DNA of 37,107 nt from a virus, in IMG/VR virus record IMGVR_UViG_3300046777_000307, positions 1 to 37,107 of that record. One strand, written 5' to 3'. Shown here piece after piece: positions 1 to 6,796 of this stretch. The notes under the pieces are model-generated. The model saw only the letters and a list, made by a program, of their open reading frames with translations, made no database searches and had not been told where the DNA came from. Each line of letters starts with the position of its first letter. Within the stretch, counting starts at the first letter, position 1. A program made the translations under genes and the position numbers.

Positions 1-758
1 GGTCTGTAATCAAAGCTAGTAGCGGTAGAGCCTACTTCGAGTTGAACTCCTGTGATGTAGAAGGTTGCTCCGTTTGTATTTGACCAATCAATTTGATTAG
101 ATGTAGCTACAATATTAGTTGATTGCCAAGAATTTGCAGTTCCTTCTCTACTAGAACCAGATCCGAGACAAACCAGAAATATTATCCCACTGCCTGTTGT
201 TGAATTCCATGTGCCATCAGTGCATCCGGGAATAGTTATTGTTTTTGTTTCAAAAGTGTTAGCACTATTAACAGTAAACTCTGAAACAAAAGACCTACTT
301 CCATCAAAATTTCTTAAAGATAAACAGTATGTACCAGTAAGGCTAGAGCGAACACGAAACGAAGCAGTTACGGATTGTGCATTAGCGGTTCCCCATCCTA
401 AATCTGCTATGTTATAACCTTCTATATTTTGCTGAGGACCAAGAAATTGTGTTCCACTAGCAGAAGCAGCAGTTGTAACTGTGCATAAAGTTGAATAAGT
501 AAAACCCGCTGGAGCAGTGCTTGATTGTTGTACAGAATAAACAGCCGATGACCCATTATTTCTCATGTTAAATCTATCAAGGCAATAAGTATCTGAACTA
601 ACATTAACACTAGCACCAGCATTACGCTGGTCAATCTGCATCGCACCGTTGATAATACGGTTCTTAAACTGTGTAACTGGCACAAGATACTCAGAAGTAT
701 CTGCACCGCCATAAGTAGGGGTTGTTATTCCGTTTGTGCCGTCTAGCGTGATAGGCAT
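1..758 (-). CDS. Tail fibre / receptor-binding-type protein, 3' end cut by window
   Basis: An open frame starts at ATG 758 and runs off the left edge (252 codons seen). The N-terminus (MPITLDGTNGITTPTYGG...) and the later VQLEVGS...FDYR segment are typical of phage tail-fibre or appendage proteins, in which YGTELALCQRYY-like residues usually follow FDYRP. It is rich in Ser, Thr, Asn and Gly, as expected for a beta-structured adhesin. The start shares one base with the upstream stop (TAATG) and has a GAGGTGA ribosome site. It is the last gene seen in the fibre cluster. The role in host binding is inferred from family and position. Confidence 0.8.
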   Translation of the reverse strand, partial: MPITLDGTNGITTPTYGGADTSEYLVPVTQFKNRIINGAMQIDQRNAGASVNVSSDTYCLDRFNMRNNGSSAVYSVQQSSTAPAGFTYSTLCTVTTAASASGTQFLGPQQNIEGYNIADLGWGTANAQSVTASFRVRSSLTGTYCLSLRNFDGSRSFVSEFTVNSANTFETKTITIPGCTDGTWNSTTGSGIIFLVCLGSGSSREGTANSWQSTNIVATSNQIDWSNTNGATFYITGVQLEVGSTATSFDYR

Positions 759-982
759 TATTTCACCTCTATTTGTTTTAACTCATCAAGCGTAGTTGCT
801 TGGTCAGCTAACTTTGTAATATCTCTTAGTCGCTGCTTCTCAACTACGATAGCTGTAGTATCTGCACCAGTCTCTAAAGCTCTCTGGAATGCTACATCTT
901 GTTCTTGTAATAATGGCTGTCTTTCAGCACGAAGACGATCTTTAGTAATTGCTTTGGCTTTATCAATGTTAATTACAATCAT
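758..982 (-). CDS. Small tail-fibre-cluster protein, possible fibre chaperone
   Basis: A 74-residue charged, mainly helical protein beginning MIVINIDKAKAI. ATG 982 is chosen because it forms an ATGA overlap with the preceding gene's stop; an upstream in-frame start would add five residues. Short helical proteins of this sort with an N-terminal hydrophobic strand and DKAKAI-like motif sit among phage tail-fibre genes and are often taken for assembly factors. That function is inference from position only. Confidence 0.7.
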   Translation of the reverse strand: MIVINIDKAKAITKDRLRAERQPLLQEQDVAFQRALETGADTTAIVVEKQRLRDITKLADQATTLDELKQIEVK

Positions 983-1176
983 TCTTGGTACTCCCACGCA
1001 TCTCTAAAGGTACGATCAGAAGGAATCTCTGACACATCTACAATCTTGTATGGCTTACCAGCAGGTACATCTTTAGCAGCTAATTCTTCAATAGTGTGTG
1101 TCTCTAGATACTCAGGTGTTGGTATCAAGATAGATACACCGCCTTCATCGTTAGGAAATATAATTCGTTGATTCAT
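979..1176 (-). CDS. Small conserved tail-region protein
   Basis: A 65-residue protein with the pattern RIIFPNDEGGVSILIP...PYKIVDVSEIPSDRTFRDAW. I recognise this pattern from many podovirus and siphovirus tail-fibre clusters, but it has no firm function. It has no membrane segment. It lies between a fibre gene and the next small helical gene and overlaps the latter by four bases (ATGA), so the two are probably translationally coupled. It may be a fibre assembly factor or a small virion part. Confidence 0.75.
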   Translation of the reverse strand: MNQRIIFPNDEGGVSILIPTPEYLETHTIEELAAKDVPAGKPYKIVDVSEIPSDRTFRDAWEYQE

Positions 1177-1188
1177 TGTTTCTCCTGA

Positions 1189-1911
1189 TTAGCGGAATAC
1201 TGAAAGGCTGATATTGGCAGTATCTATAGTATTAGCCCCTCCGTCATTTCTTATGATAAAACGGATAGACGATGTTTGAAAAGCTGATGGACTATTTGTT
1301 CCATTATTGTTCATGCGTACACATACATAAGAATAATGGGATGATGTGTCTCCGCTGGAAGAACCAGTCACAGAATAATTGGCATCTGTTAGAGCATTAG
1401 TAAAATTAACTGTGTAATCTCCAACACCGTTATCAGTGATTGAACTCACATTACCAGAACTACGAATAGCTACAGTACCAGTACCGTTGAAGTTCACCCA
1501 TGCACGACAGCCGTATGCAGTAGCGACTGAGCCGTAACCTGAGTTCATTTGTAAATCACCACCAGAGGTAATACGCATCTGCTCTGTACCAGCTTGACCA
1601 AAAGCGGTTGCACTACTTATCATTGAAATATAGGCACTATTTGCTACATTATCAGAAAATTGAAGTGTTGATGCGTAGCCAGAACCATTACTTTCAATTC
1701 GTGCTGCAATGTTCCCACCAACAGATGTGCTTGTTCCAGATGTTCTTACAGTTAGTGGTTGAGAAGGACTACTAGTACCAATACCAACACGCTGTGATGT
1801 ATCAATCGTTACAGCAGTCGTTCCGTTATTGGTTTGTAGCTGTAATGAGCCTGAGTTATCAGCAGTCTGAACTAACCCTGTGCTAGTAGTTGCATTAATG
1901 ATACTTGGCAT
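1189..1911 (-). CDS. Tail fibre / appendage protein
   Basis: A 240-residue, Ser/Thr/Asn/Gly-rich protein. The N-terminal segment SLQLQTNNGTTAVTIDTSQ followed by VGIGTSSPSQPL is a common phage appendage motif (a repeated beta strand joining distal fibre domains). The C-terminal 120 residues look like a beta-sandwich, with alternating hydrophobic strands ending in ISLSVFR. The start overlaps the neighbouring stop by one base. It probably forms part of a trimeric tail fibre; which subunit binds the host cannot be told. Confidence 0.75.
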   Translation of the reverse strand: MPSIINATTSTGLVQTADNSGSLQLQTNNGTTAVTIDTSQRVGIGTSSPSQPLTVRTSGTSTSVGGNIAARIESNGSGYASTLQFSDNVANSAYISMISSATAFGQAGTEQMRITSGGDLQMNSGYGSVATAYGCRAWVNFNGTGTVAIRSSGNVSSITDNGVGDYTVNFTNALTDANYSVTGSSSGDTSSHYSYVCVRMNNNGTNSPSAFQTSSIRFIIRNDGGANTIDTANISLSVFR

Positions 1912-2186
1912 TATACAGTTCCTTTAGGATACTTAGCTTTGACTGCTAAACAGTCAGCAATGTATTTATCAATCTGTGCTTGGTCGTTCTTTACTACACC
2001 ATCAATGTAATCGGTGATAGGTGGATATTCTGCGGCTCTTGCATACTTGTAAGCATCAGGATCTTTCCATGCGTTTACTGCGGATAAATCAATCTCGACC
2101 TTGTTGCCGTCTTTGTCAAATGCACCAGCAGTATCATCAACAGTAACGACTTGTGGATACAATGTGTAAATAGCTTTATGATTCAT
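1911..2186 (-). CDS. Small fibre-cluster protein (XkdW-like C-terminal pattern)
   Basis: A 91-residue protein. The C-terminal half (PPITDYIDGVVKNDQAQIDKYIADC...) resembles the conserved segment of XkdW-like phage tail proteins found beside fibre genes. The N-terminal half has alternating strands. It shares ATGA with the upstream gene and one base with the downstream fibre gene, so all are probably translated from one message. A role in fibre assembly or attachment is plausible but unproved. Confidence 0.7.
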   Translation of the reverse strand: MNHKAIYTLYPQVVTVDDTAGAFDKDGNKVEIDLSAVNAWKDPDAYKYARAAEYPPITDYIDGVVKNDQAQIDKYIADCLAVKAKYPKGTV

Positions 2187-2818
2187 GCTGCTATCTCTAT
2201 TAAAGTTAAAGTAGATGGAACACTTTGATTATAAGCACCACCATCGTTATAAGATCCTCCTACTATTCCTGTACCTCCGCTTTCTACTGCCATTTGAACT
2301 TTATAAGTTGTTGATGAAGTTGTTGAAGGACTATCTAAGAAACTTCCTCCAAAGAATGTAGAATAGTTAGGTGTATTGTATATCGCTGTAAAACTTGCTC
2401 TAGTTGACGAACCTCTTGAATCTCCTAATGAAATAGCAGTTGATCCTCTGACAAACTGACCAAAAATAGCGTAATTGCTTCCTGAATTTGCATGAGTTCC
2501 ATAAGCTGTAAAAATACATAATATTTTACTAGATGAACTTGTTGGAGTTATTGTAGCAGACATTCCAGTAATATCAACAAAAGAACTTGAGGTTGTGGTA
2601 AATGTATTTGTCTTAGTTGTGCTAACTACTTGTAATACAGAACCAGTTGGCAGCTGTGAACGAGTAACAGAACCAGTTAATTGACTTGTTGCAATACTTG
2701 ATGCGGAAGTTAAAATAGTTCCCGATGTGGCTGGCAAGTTCAACACAGTAGAGCCAGCAACGGCTGGTTCTTGTAGTGTGATACTTCCTGAAGTAGATCC
2801 TTGTAGTACAAGACTCAT
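2183..2818 (-). CDS. Tail fibre / adhesin-like protein
   Basis: A 211-residue Ser/Thr-rich protein. ATG 2818 is chosen over an in-frame GTG at 2830 because AAGGTGG lies about eight bases before the ATG, which forms ATGA with the previous stop. The N-terminal segment (MSLVLQGSTSGSITLQEPAVAGS) and LNLPATSGTILT are repeatedly seen in phage fibre proteins as a short attachment module. The remainder looks like a jelly-roll-type beta domain (alternating hydrophobic strands to the end, TLTLIEIAA). It is probably one of several exchangeable distal tail parts. Confidence 0.75.
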   Translation of the reverse strand: MSLVLQGSTSGSITLQEPAVAGSTVLNLPATSGTILTSASSIATSQLTGSVTRSQLPTGSVLQVVSTTKTNTFTTTSSSFVDITGMSATITPTSSSSKILCIFTAYGTHANSGSNYAIFGQFVRGSTAISLGDSRGSSTRASFTAIYNTPNYSTFFGGSFLDSPSTTSSTTYKVQMAVESGGTGIVGGSYNDGGAYNQSVPSTLTLIEIAA

Positions 2819-4281
2819 AGTATCACCCACCTTACTCCAGCGTTAACTGTTACTGAATAACCAGAACTAATAGTAATAGCTCCTACGGACATACCGTTAT
2901 AAGTCATTGTAATATTCTCACTGATTGTTGAAGCATTATATGCAATTGCTTTTACTGCAGCAGTACCAAAGTATTGACCACCAGCAACCGTAGCAGTAGA
3001 TACTGCAGTAATTAAACCTTTACCGTTAACTGTAATTACAGGAATAGAACTAGAACCACCGAATGATCCAGTGTTGCTGTTTACTGTAGCAAGTGTTGCA
3101 TTTGTAATTGAAGTGCCAGTATTACCTGACATTGTAAGATCACCGCCAGTGACGGAGATAGATCCTGAAACAGTAGCCCAAGAAGTGTTTGTTCCATCGG
3201 TTGTTAAATACTTACCTGAGTTACTGCTTTGAGACGGAACTAAAGCATTAAATGCAGCATTGGCTGTCGTCTGACCAGTACCGCCATTAGCGATTGGTAG
3301 AGTACCTGTGATGTCAGCAGTATTGATCTCAATCGCATCCCACGAAGTATTCGTACCGTCAGTCTTTAGATACTTCCCTGCATTACCTGTTTGCGAAGGA
3401 GTATAACTTGCAGCTAGTGTAGCAGAAGCTGCAGCAGCAGTGGCAGAGTTAGCAGCAGAGGTAGCACTATTGGCAGCATTCGTAGCTGATGTCGATGCAG
3501 CACTGGCTGAATTACTTGCGTTAGTTGCACTTGTTGATGCACTAGAAGCAGAATTAGAAGCACTCGTAGCAGAGTTCGCTGCATTGGTTGCTGATGTGCT
3601 TGCTGCGGATGCACTCGATGCAGCGTTAGAAGCTGAGGTGCTGGCAGCAGAGGCTGACGATGCAGCGTTACTTGCAGATGTTGATGCAGCACTGGCACTA
3701 GCAGCAGCGTTAGTTTCTGCTGTTTCTGCATTGGTCTCTGCAGTCTCTGCATTAGTCTCTGCTAGTTCAGCAGCAGTCTGTGCAGTTTGTGCTGCAGTCG
3801 CAGCGTTTGATGCAGTCGTTGCTGACGACGCAGCAGCAGTGGCAGAGTTAGCAGCATTCGTCGCTGAAGTAGACGCATTAGATGCTGAGGTACTAGCAGC
3901 ACTAGCAGAAGAAGCAGCATTACTTGCTGAAGTTGATGCAGCAGAAGCACTATTACTTGCATTCGTAGCAGAGGTGCTTGCGTTAGATGCAGATGTAGAA
4001 GCTGCAGAAGCAGAGCTTGCAGCATTTGTAGCAGCAGTCTCAGCGTTAGTCTCTGCAGTCTCTGCGTTTGTTTCGGCTGTTTCTGCATTAGTCTCAGCAG
4101 TTTCAGCGTTGGTCTCTGCTAGTTCTGCTGCAGTCTTAGCTGCCTCTGCAGCAGCTTGAGCAACCTCAGCAGCTACCTGTGCAGCGATCGCAGCGTCCTT
4201 GGCTGCTAATGCGAGTAATACTTCACTTGCTGCATCATTAACAGCATCTCCCGAACCACCGGGACCACGATAAATTGCCAA
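2815..4281 (-). CDS. Long tail fibre protein with heptad repeat shaft
   Basis: 488 residues. The start is TTG 4281: it follows AAGGAG by eight bases and gives MAIYRGPGGSGDAVND, the usual N-terminus of this fibre family. Residues about 20-292 are a continuous seven-residue pattern, first ETAETNA units and then SASAAST/SATNAAN units, like the repeated shaft of lambda Stf (Phage_fiber-type repeat). Residues 294-488 carry two GKYL.TDGTNTSW copies and an ANGGTGQTT motif typical of fibre heads, then a beta-rich tip. It is the first gene after the capsid terminator and heads the fibre operon. It probably links tail and distal fibre as a trimer. Confidence 0.85.
   Translation of the reverse strand: MAIYRGPGGSGDAVNDAASEVLLALAAKDAAIAAQVAAEVAQAAAEAAKTAAELAETNAETAETNAETAETNAETAETNAETAATNAASSASAASTSASNASTSATNASNSASAASTSASNAASSASAASTSASNASTSATNAANSATAAASSATTASNAATAAQTAQTAAELAETNAETAETNAETAETNAAASASAASTSASNAASSASAASTSASNAASSASAASTSATNAANSATSASNSASSASTSATNASNSASAASTSATNAANSATSAANSATAAAASATLAASYTPSQTGNAGKYLKTDGTNTSWDAIEINTADITGTLPIANGGTGQTTANAAFNALVPSQSSNSGKYLTTDGTNTSWATVSGSISVTGGDLTMSGNTGTSITNATLATVNSNTGSFGGSSSIPVITVNGKGLITAVSTATVAGGQYFGTAAVKAIAYNASTISENITMTYNGMSVGAITISSGYSVTVNAGVRWVIL
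3410..4225. repeat. Degenerate 21-bp repeats coding the fibre shaft
   Basis: Within the long fibre gene, DNA rich in gcagc/gctgc and tctgc units repeats with a 21-base period that encodes the Ala/Ser/Thr/Asn heptads. The bias leaves all frames open: a 239-codon frame on the plus strand and two on the minus strand are by-products, not genes. Such tracts can shorten or lengthen by slipped recombination, so fibre length may vary among relatives. Confidence 0.85.
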
Positions 4282-4324
4282 GATCTATCTCCTTATTTGT
4301 TTAAATACACTCATTGAATGCACT

Positions 4325-4356
4325 TAAACAAAACTCCCCAGCCGAAGCCGGAGAGT
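4325..4356 (-). terminator. Rho-independent terminator after major capsid gene
   Basis: On the minus strand a 10-bp stem (two G-T pairs; arms 4347-4356 and 4333-4342) closes a TTCG tetraloop and is followed by TTTTGTTT. It lies 14 bases past the capsid stop codon and before the fibre operon. This would end the capsid message while letting some polymerase read into the fibres, a common way to keep capsid output above tail output. Confidence 0.85.
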
Positions 4357-4369
4357 CTTGATAGCCTAA

Positions 4370-5326
4370 TTAGGCGTTTACAGCGAGAACGAAGCCGGTC
4401 TCTGGACGAACCGTCTTAACACCGAAGAGGGTGTCAGCAGTGTACAGAGTCGACAAGTACTCTTGCTTGTACTGAGTCTGTGAACGAACACCGACTTGCT
4501 CAGCAAGAACCATCGTATCGGTATGAGCCAAGATAGCTGCTTTGATGTCGCCACCAACGCTGTTGTTAGCGTCAGTTTCGATAACAGGGCAGTTGCTGGT
4601 TACATAGATGTCGATACCGTAGAGAGTACCGATTTGACCGTTTTGAACACCACGACCATCAACGAAGTCAGAGCTGTTATAACGATCTACACCCATGATA
4701 GCTGCACGGAGTGATGGAGGAATTGCGAAGAAACGACCATCCATTGGAGTGTCAGCATCGTCCATCAACTTGATCAAGGCACGGAAGCCAGCGTCAGTGA
4801 ATACATCGGCTGCAACAACGGTGTCTTCTGCATAAGCAGTTAAACCGGTAGATACATCGATGTAATAGCTGGTGCTGTGGGTCCAGTCGGAACCGTCACC
4901 GTTACCAAAGGACTTACCTAAAGCAAACAAGGTGTCGTCAACTTTCTTAGCCAAAGCGTAACCAGCGTCATCCGTGTAGAAACGACGGAGTGAAGCCAAA
5001 GCCTGAACTTCGACGATGTCCTCGATGAAACGAGAATACTCGAAGTGCTGGTCGATCGAGACTAATACTTCGGTCTCGGTGTCAGCTTGGATGGTAACTG
5101 CGGTGTTAGCTGCTTTAGCAGTAGCTACGCCACGAGTTGGCTTAGGAATATGAAGAGTATCGCCCTTCTTGCCACGCATAGACATCTTGTTAACCAAGTT
5201 AGCCAATACGAGGTTCTTCTTGTATGCAGCTACTACTTCGTCACTCCAAATCTCTGGAATAAACTTGTCTGCATTTGTCTTGTTGACGATAGATGAACTA
5301 CCACCGGGATATGCTGCTGTTGCCAT
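4370..5326 (-). CDS. Major capsid protein
   Basis: 318 residues. It follows the scaffold gene directly and is followed by a strong terminator, the usual place of the coat gene. The sequence begins MATAAYPGGSSSIVNKTNADKF, followed by IPEIWSDEVV and ANLVNKMSMRGKKGDTLHIPKP. This N-arm and strand arrangement is shared by many podovirus and siphovirus coat proteins, which take the HK97 fold. Late motifs include GTLYGIDIYVTSNCP and the C-terminal LFGVKTVRPETGFVL. It should self-assemble on the scaffold into the icosahedral shell. Codons are more C-ending than in neighbours, consistent with high expression. Confidence 0.9.
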   Translation of the reverse strand: MATAAYPGGSSSIVNKTNADKFIPEIWSDEVVAAYKKNLVLANLVNKMSMRGKKGDTLHIPKPTRGVATAKAANTAVTIQADTETEVLVSIDQHFEYSRFIEDIVEVQALASLRRFYTDDAGYALAKKVDDTLFALGKSFGNGDGSDWTHSTSYYIDVSTGLTAYAEDTVVAADVFTDAGFRALIKLMDDADTPMDGRFFAIPPSLRAAIMGVDRYNSSDFVDGRGVQNGQIGTLYGIDIYVTSNCPVIETDANNSVGGDIKAAILAHTDTMVLAEQVGVRSQTQYKQEYLSTLYTADTLFGVKTVRPETGFVLAVNA

Positions 5327-5351
5327 TTTATAAATCTCCTAGATTAATAAG

Positions 5352-6164
5352 TTACTTTACTCGCCCTTCAGCGTATGCGGCTAGGATTTCGTCCTGTAAT
5401 GCCATATAACGATCTGGGTCCGTCATTTTCAATTTGATAAGGTCAGTTCTGCGATAAATCTTTCTACTGCTTTCGCCTGTACCACCGGTATCTACTGCTG
5501 CAGCTCTTAATGCAGTTTCTTGAGCTTTAGCCTGTGTTTCCGCTGCTTGGGTCTTCTTTTCGGTTGCTTGAACACCTTTAATAGCCTTGTAGGTACTAAG
5601 TAGTTCATCAGCCGCTGGGAAGTCAAATTCAGCGTCAGCTTTGGTAAACAAATCCACACGAATTGGGCTTGCTTTGACCCACTCATGAAAATCAGCGTTT
5701 TGCGCTATGTCCATGAAGTCCGGATGCTTTGACTGCAACTTCTGGGCAGTCTGCATTCTCTTGAGTTCGAGTGCTGCTTGTTTAGCTTCAAGTACTGCTG
5801 GGTGCTGCTCTACAGTTCGTGCTACCGCTTGCTTTGGATCAGCAAAGAAATCTTCTTCTTGAACTGTTTCAGCTGGCTTCGCCTGTTGCTTCGATTCGAG
5901 TTGTTGCTTGAGTAACTGATCTGCTAGACTACGCACCTCATGTACTTCTTGAGCTTGTCGTCCAATGAGCTTTTCAGCCTCTTGGTGCATCTTAACGATG
6001 TCTTCTATTGACTTGCCCTTATACTTCTCAGGAATGACTTCCTGTGGTGCTGGTTCCGGAGTCTCTTGTGCCTGTGGTGGCTCTTGAGGTTGTTCCGCTG
6101 GTTGGTCTATCTGATCGAAGGTTTCTTCTTGCAGTTCGTCTTGTTCAACAAAGTTTGCAGCCAT
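5352..6164 (-). CDS. Capsid scaffolding protein
   Basis: 270 residues, very rich in Glu, Gln, Ala and Lys. It has an acidic Pro/Gln N-terminus (residues 1-45), a GKSIEDIVKMHQEAEKLIGR segment, long helices, and a basic C-terminus (residues 235-270) ending MALQDEILAAYAEGRVK. A disordered acidic N-terminus plus a basic C-terminal helix, immediately upstream of the coat gene, fits T7 gp9-like scaffolds whose C-terminal helix contacts coat. It should be removed on DNA packaging. Assignment rests on position and composition rather than sequence identity. Confidence 0.8.
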   Translation of the reverse strand: MAANFVEQDELQEETFDQIDQPAEQPQEPPQAQETPEPAPQEVIPEKYKGKSIEDIVKMHQEAEKLIGRQAQEVHEVRSLADQLLKQQLESKQQAKPAETVQEEDFFADPKQAVARTVEQHPAVLEAKQAALELKRMQTAQKLQSKHPDFMDIAQNADFHEWVKASPIRVDLFTKADAEFDFPAADELLSTYKAIKGVQATEKKTQAAETQAKAQETALRAAAVDTGGTGESSRKIYRRTDLIKLKMTDPDRYMALQDEILAAYAEGRVK

Positions 6165-6233
6165 ATATTGCTCCTGTCACAAAGTGATTGTAGGATTTAT
6201 AAAATAACAAAGGTCCAGAATGGGTTGTCTTCG

Positions 6234-6467
6234 TCACGAATTGAGCTTACGCTCTAGAAGGCGTTTCTCTTCACGCTGTCTAGCCCACCTTGCTGTCGCC
6301 TGCGGATGATCGCCGGAGATAGGGTCAAGACTAATACGGGGTGCAGAGATCTGCCGATGTGCGTCTTTACCGCACAACTCACAAGATACTGTGGCTACCT
6401 CATAACTAACCAAGCGTTCTTGTAAGTGGTCCTCTTCACAGAGGAATTCAAATATCCTACGAGGCAT
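6234..6467 (-). CDS. FmdB-like small zinc-ribbon protein
   Basis: 77 residues. The start MPRRIFEFLCEEDH, then CELCG about 20 residues later, resembles FmdB-type zinc ribbons (one early Cys plus a CxxC), although the first Cys pair is incomplete (FLCEEDH). The C-terminal half is highly charged (RWARQREEKRLLERKL). It overlaps the upstream gene by 11 bases. Phages of this type often carry such a protein just before the scaffold; its job is unknown. Confidence 0.65.
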   Translation of the reverse strand: MPRRIFEFLCEEDHLQERLVSYEVATVSCELCGKDAHRQISAPRISLDPISGDHPQATARWARQREEKRLLERKLNS

Positions 6468-6717
6468 CCTGAGCGTCTCCCGACGAGTCTTTCTGCAATG
6501 CTTCGTAAGCTGTTTCTGAGCTTTCCTTTAGAGTTAGCACCCACTGAAGGATGTCTAATTGTCCTTTACGAAAGAACAGATCAATTTCGTTCTGGATTGG
6601 AGCAACTTTATTGACCGCATCGAATATTCCTTGAACATCCTCGGTAAATTGCTTCCATCCCTCCGTTGACATCATGTCCCAACGGTTCTCATAATACTTT
6701 TGAAGTTGTTTGTCCAC
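6457..6717 (-). CDS. Conserved small protein upstream of scaffold
   Basis: An 86-residue helical protein starting at GTG 6717, with AAGGAG six bases upstream. It is the first gene of the transcript from the promoter at 6768-6796. It contains a run WDMMSTEGWKQFTEDVQGIFDAV and then FFRKGQLDILQWVLTLKES, which I have seen in podovirus structural blocks without a known role. There is no membrane segment. It could be a head-assembly or decoration factor. Confidence 0.75.
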   Translation of the reverse strand: MDKQLQKYYENRWDMMSTEGWKQFTEDVQGIFDAVNKVAPIQNEIDLFFRKGQLDILQWVLTLKESSETAYEALQKDSSGDAQDAS

Positions 6718-6741
6718 AGTTTTCTCCTTAAATGGGAACTG

Positions 6742-6759
6742 TGTTGCATAATTACAACA
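6742..6759. promoter_or_regulatory. 18-bp dyad at promoter start (operator candidate)
   Basis: TGTTGC-ATAATT-ACAACA on the plus strand, one base short of the perfect form found twice in the divergent control region (11466, 11602). It begins within two bases of the predicted start site of the promoter at 6768-6796, the classical place for a repressor. In RNA it could also form a 5' hairpin (GTGTTG...CAACAC) protecting the message. Confidence 0.55.
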
Positions 6760-6767
6760 CTACGCCG

Positions 6768-6796
6768 ATATTACCACAAAATTACTTATTTGTCAA
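6768..6796 (-). promoter_or_regulatory. Sigma70-type promoter for capsid genes
   Basis: Minus strand: TTGACA (6796-6791), a 17-bp spacer, then TAATAT (6773-6768). The -35 box contains the TGA stop codon of the portal gene. The start site should be near 6761, giving a leader of about 44 bases with a good ribosome site before GTG 6717. It lets scaffold and coat be made above terminase and portal levels. Confidence 0.85.

Noticed and set aside
3440-4159. 239-codon open frame on the plus strand, Ala/Leu/Val-rich
   Set aside because: It is the mirror of the heptad repeats of the fibre gene; periodic GC-rich repeats keep all frames open. No ribosome site and low complexity.
3410-4225. CRISPR-like or satellite array
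   Set aside because: The 21-base periodicity is degenerate, in frame, and encodes heptads; there are no unique spacers.
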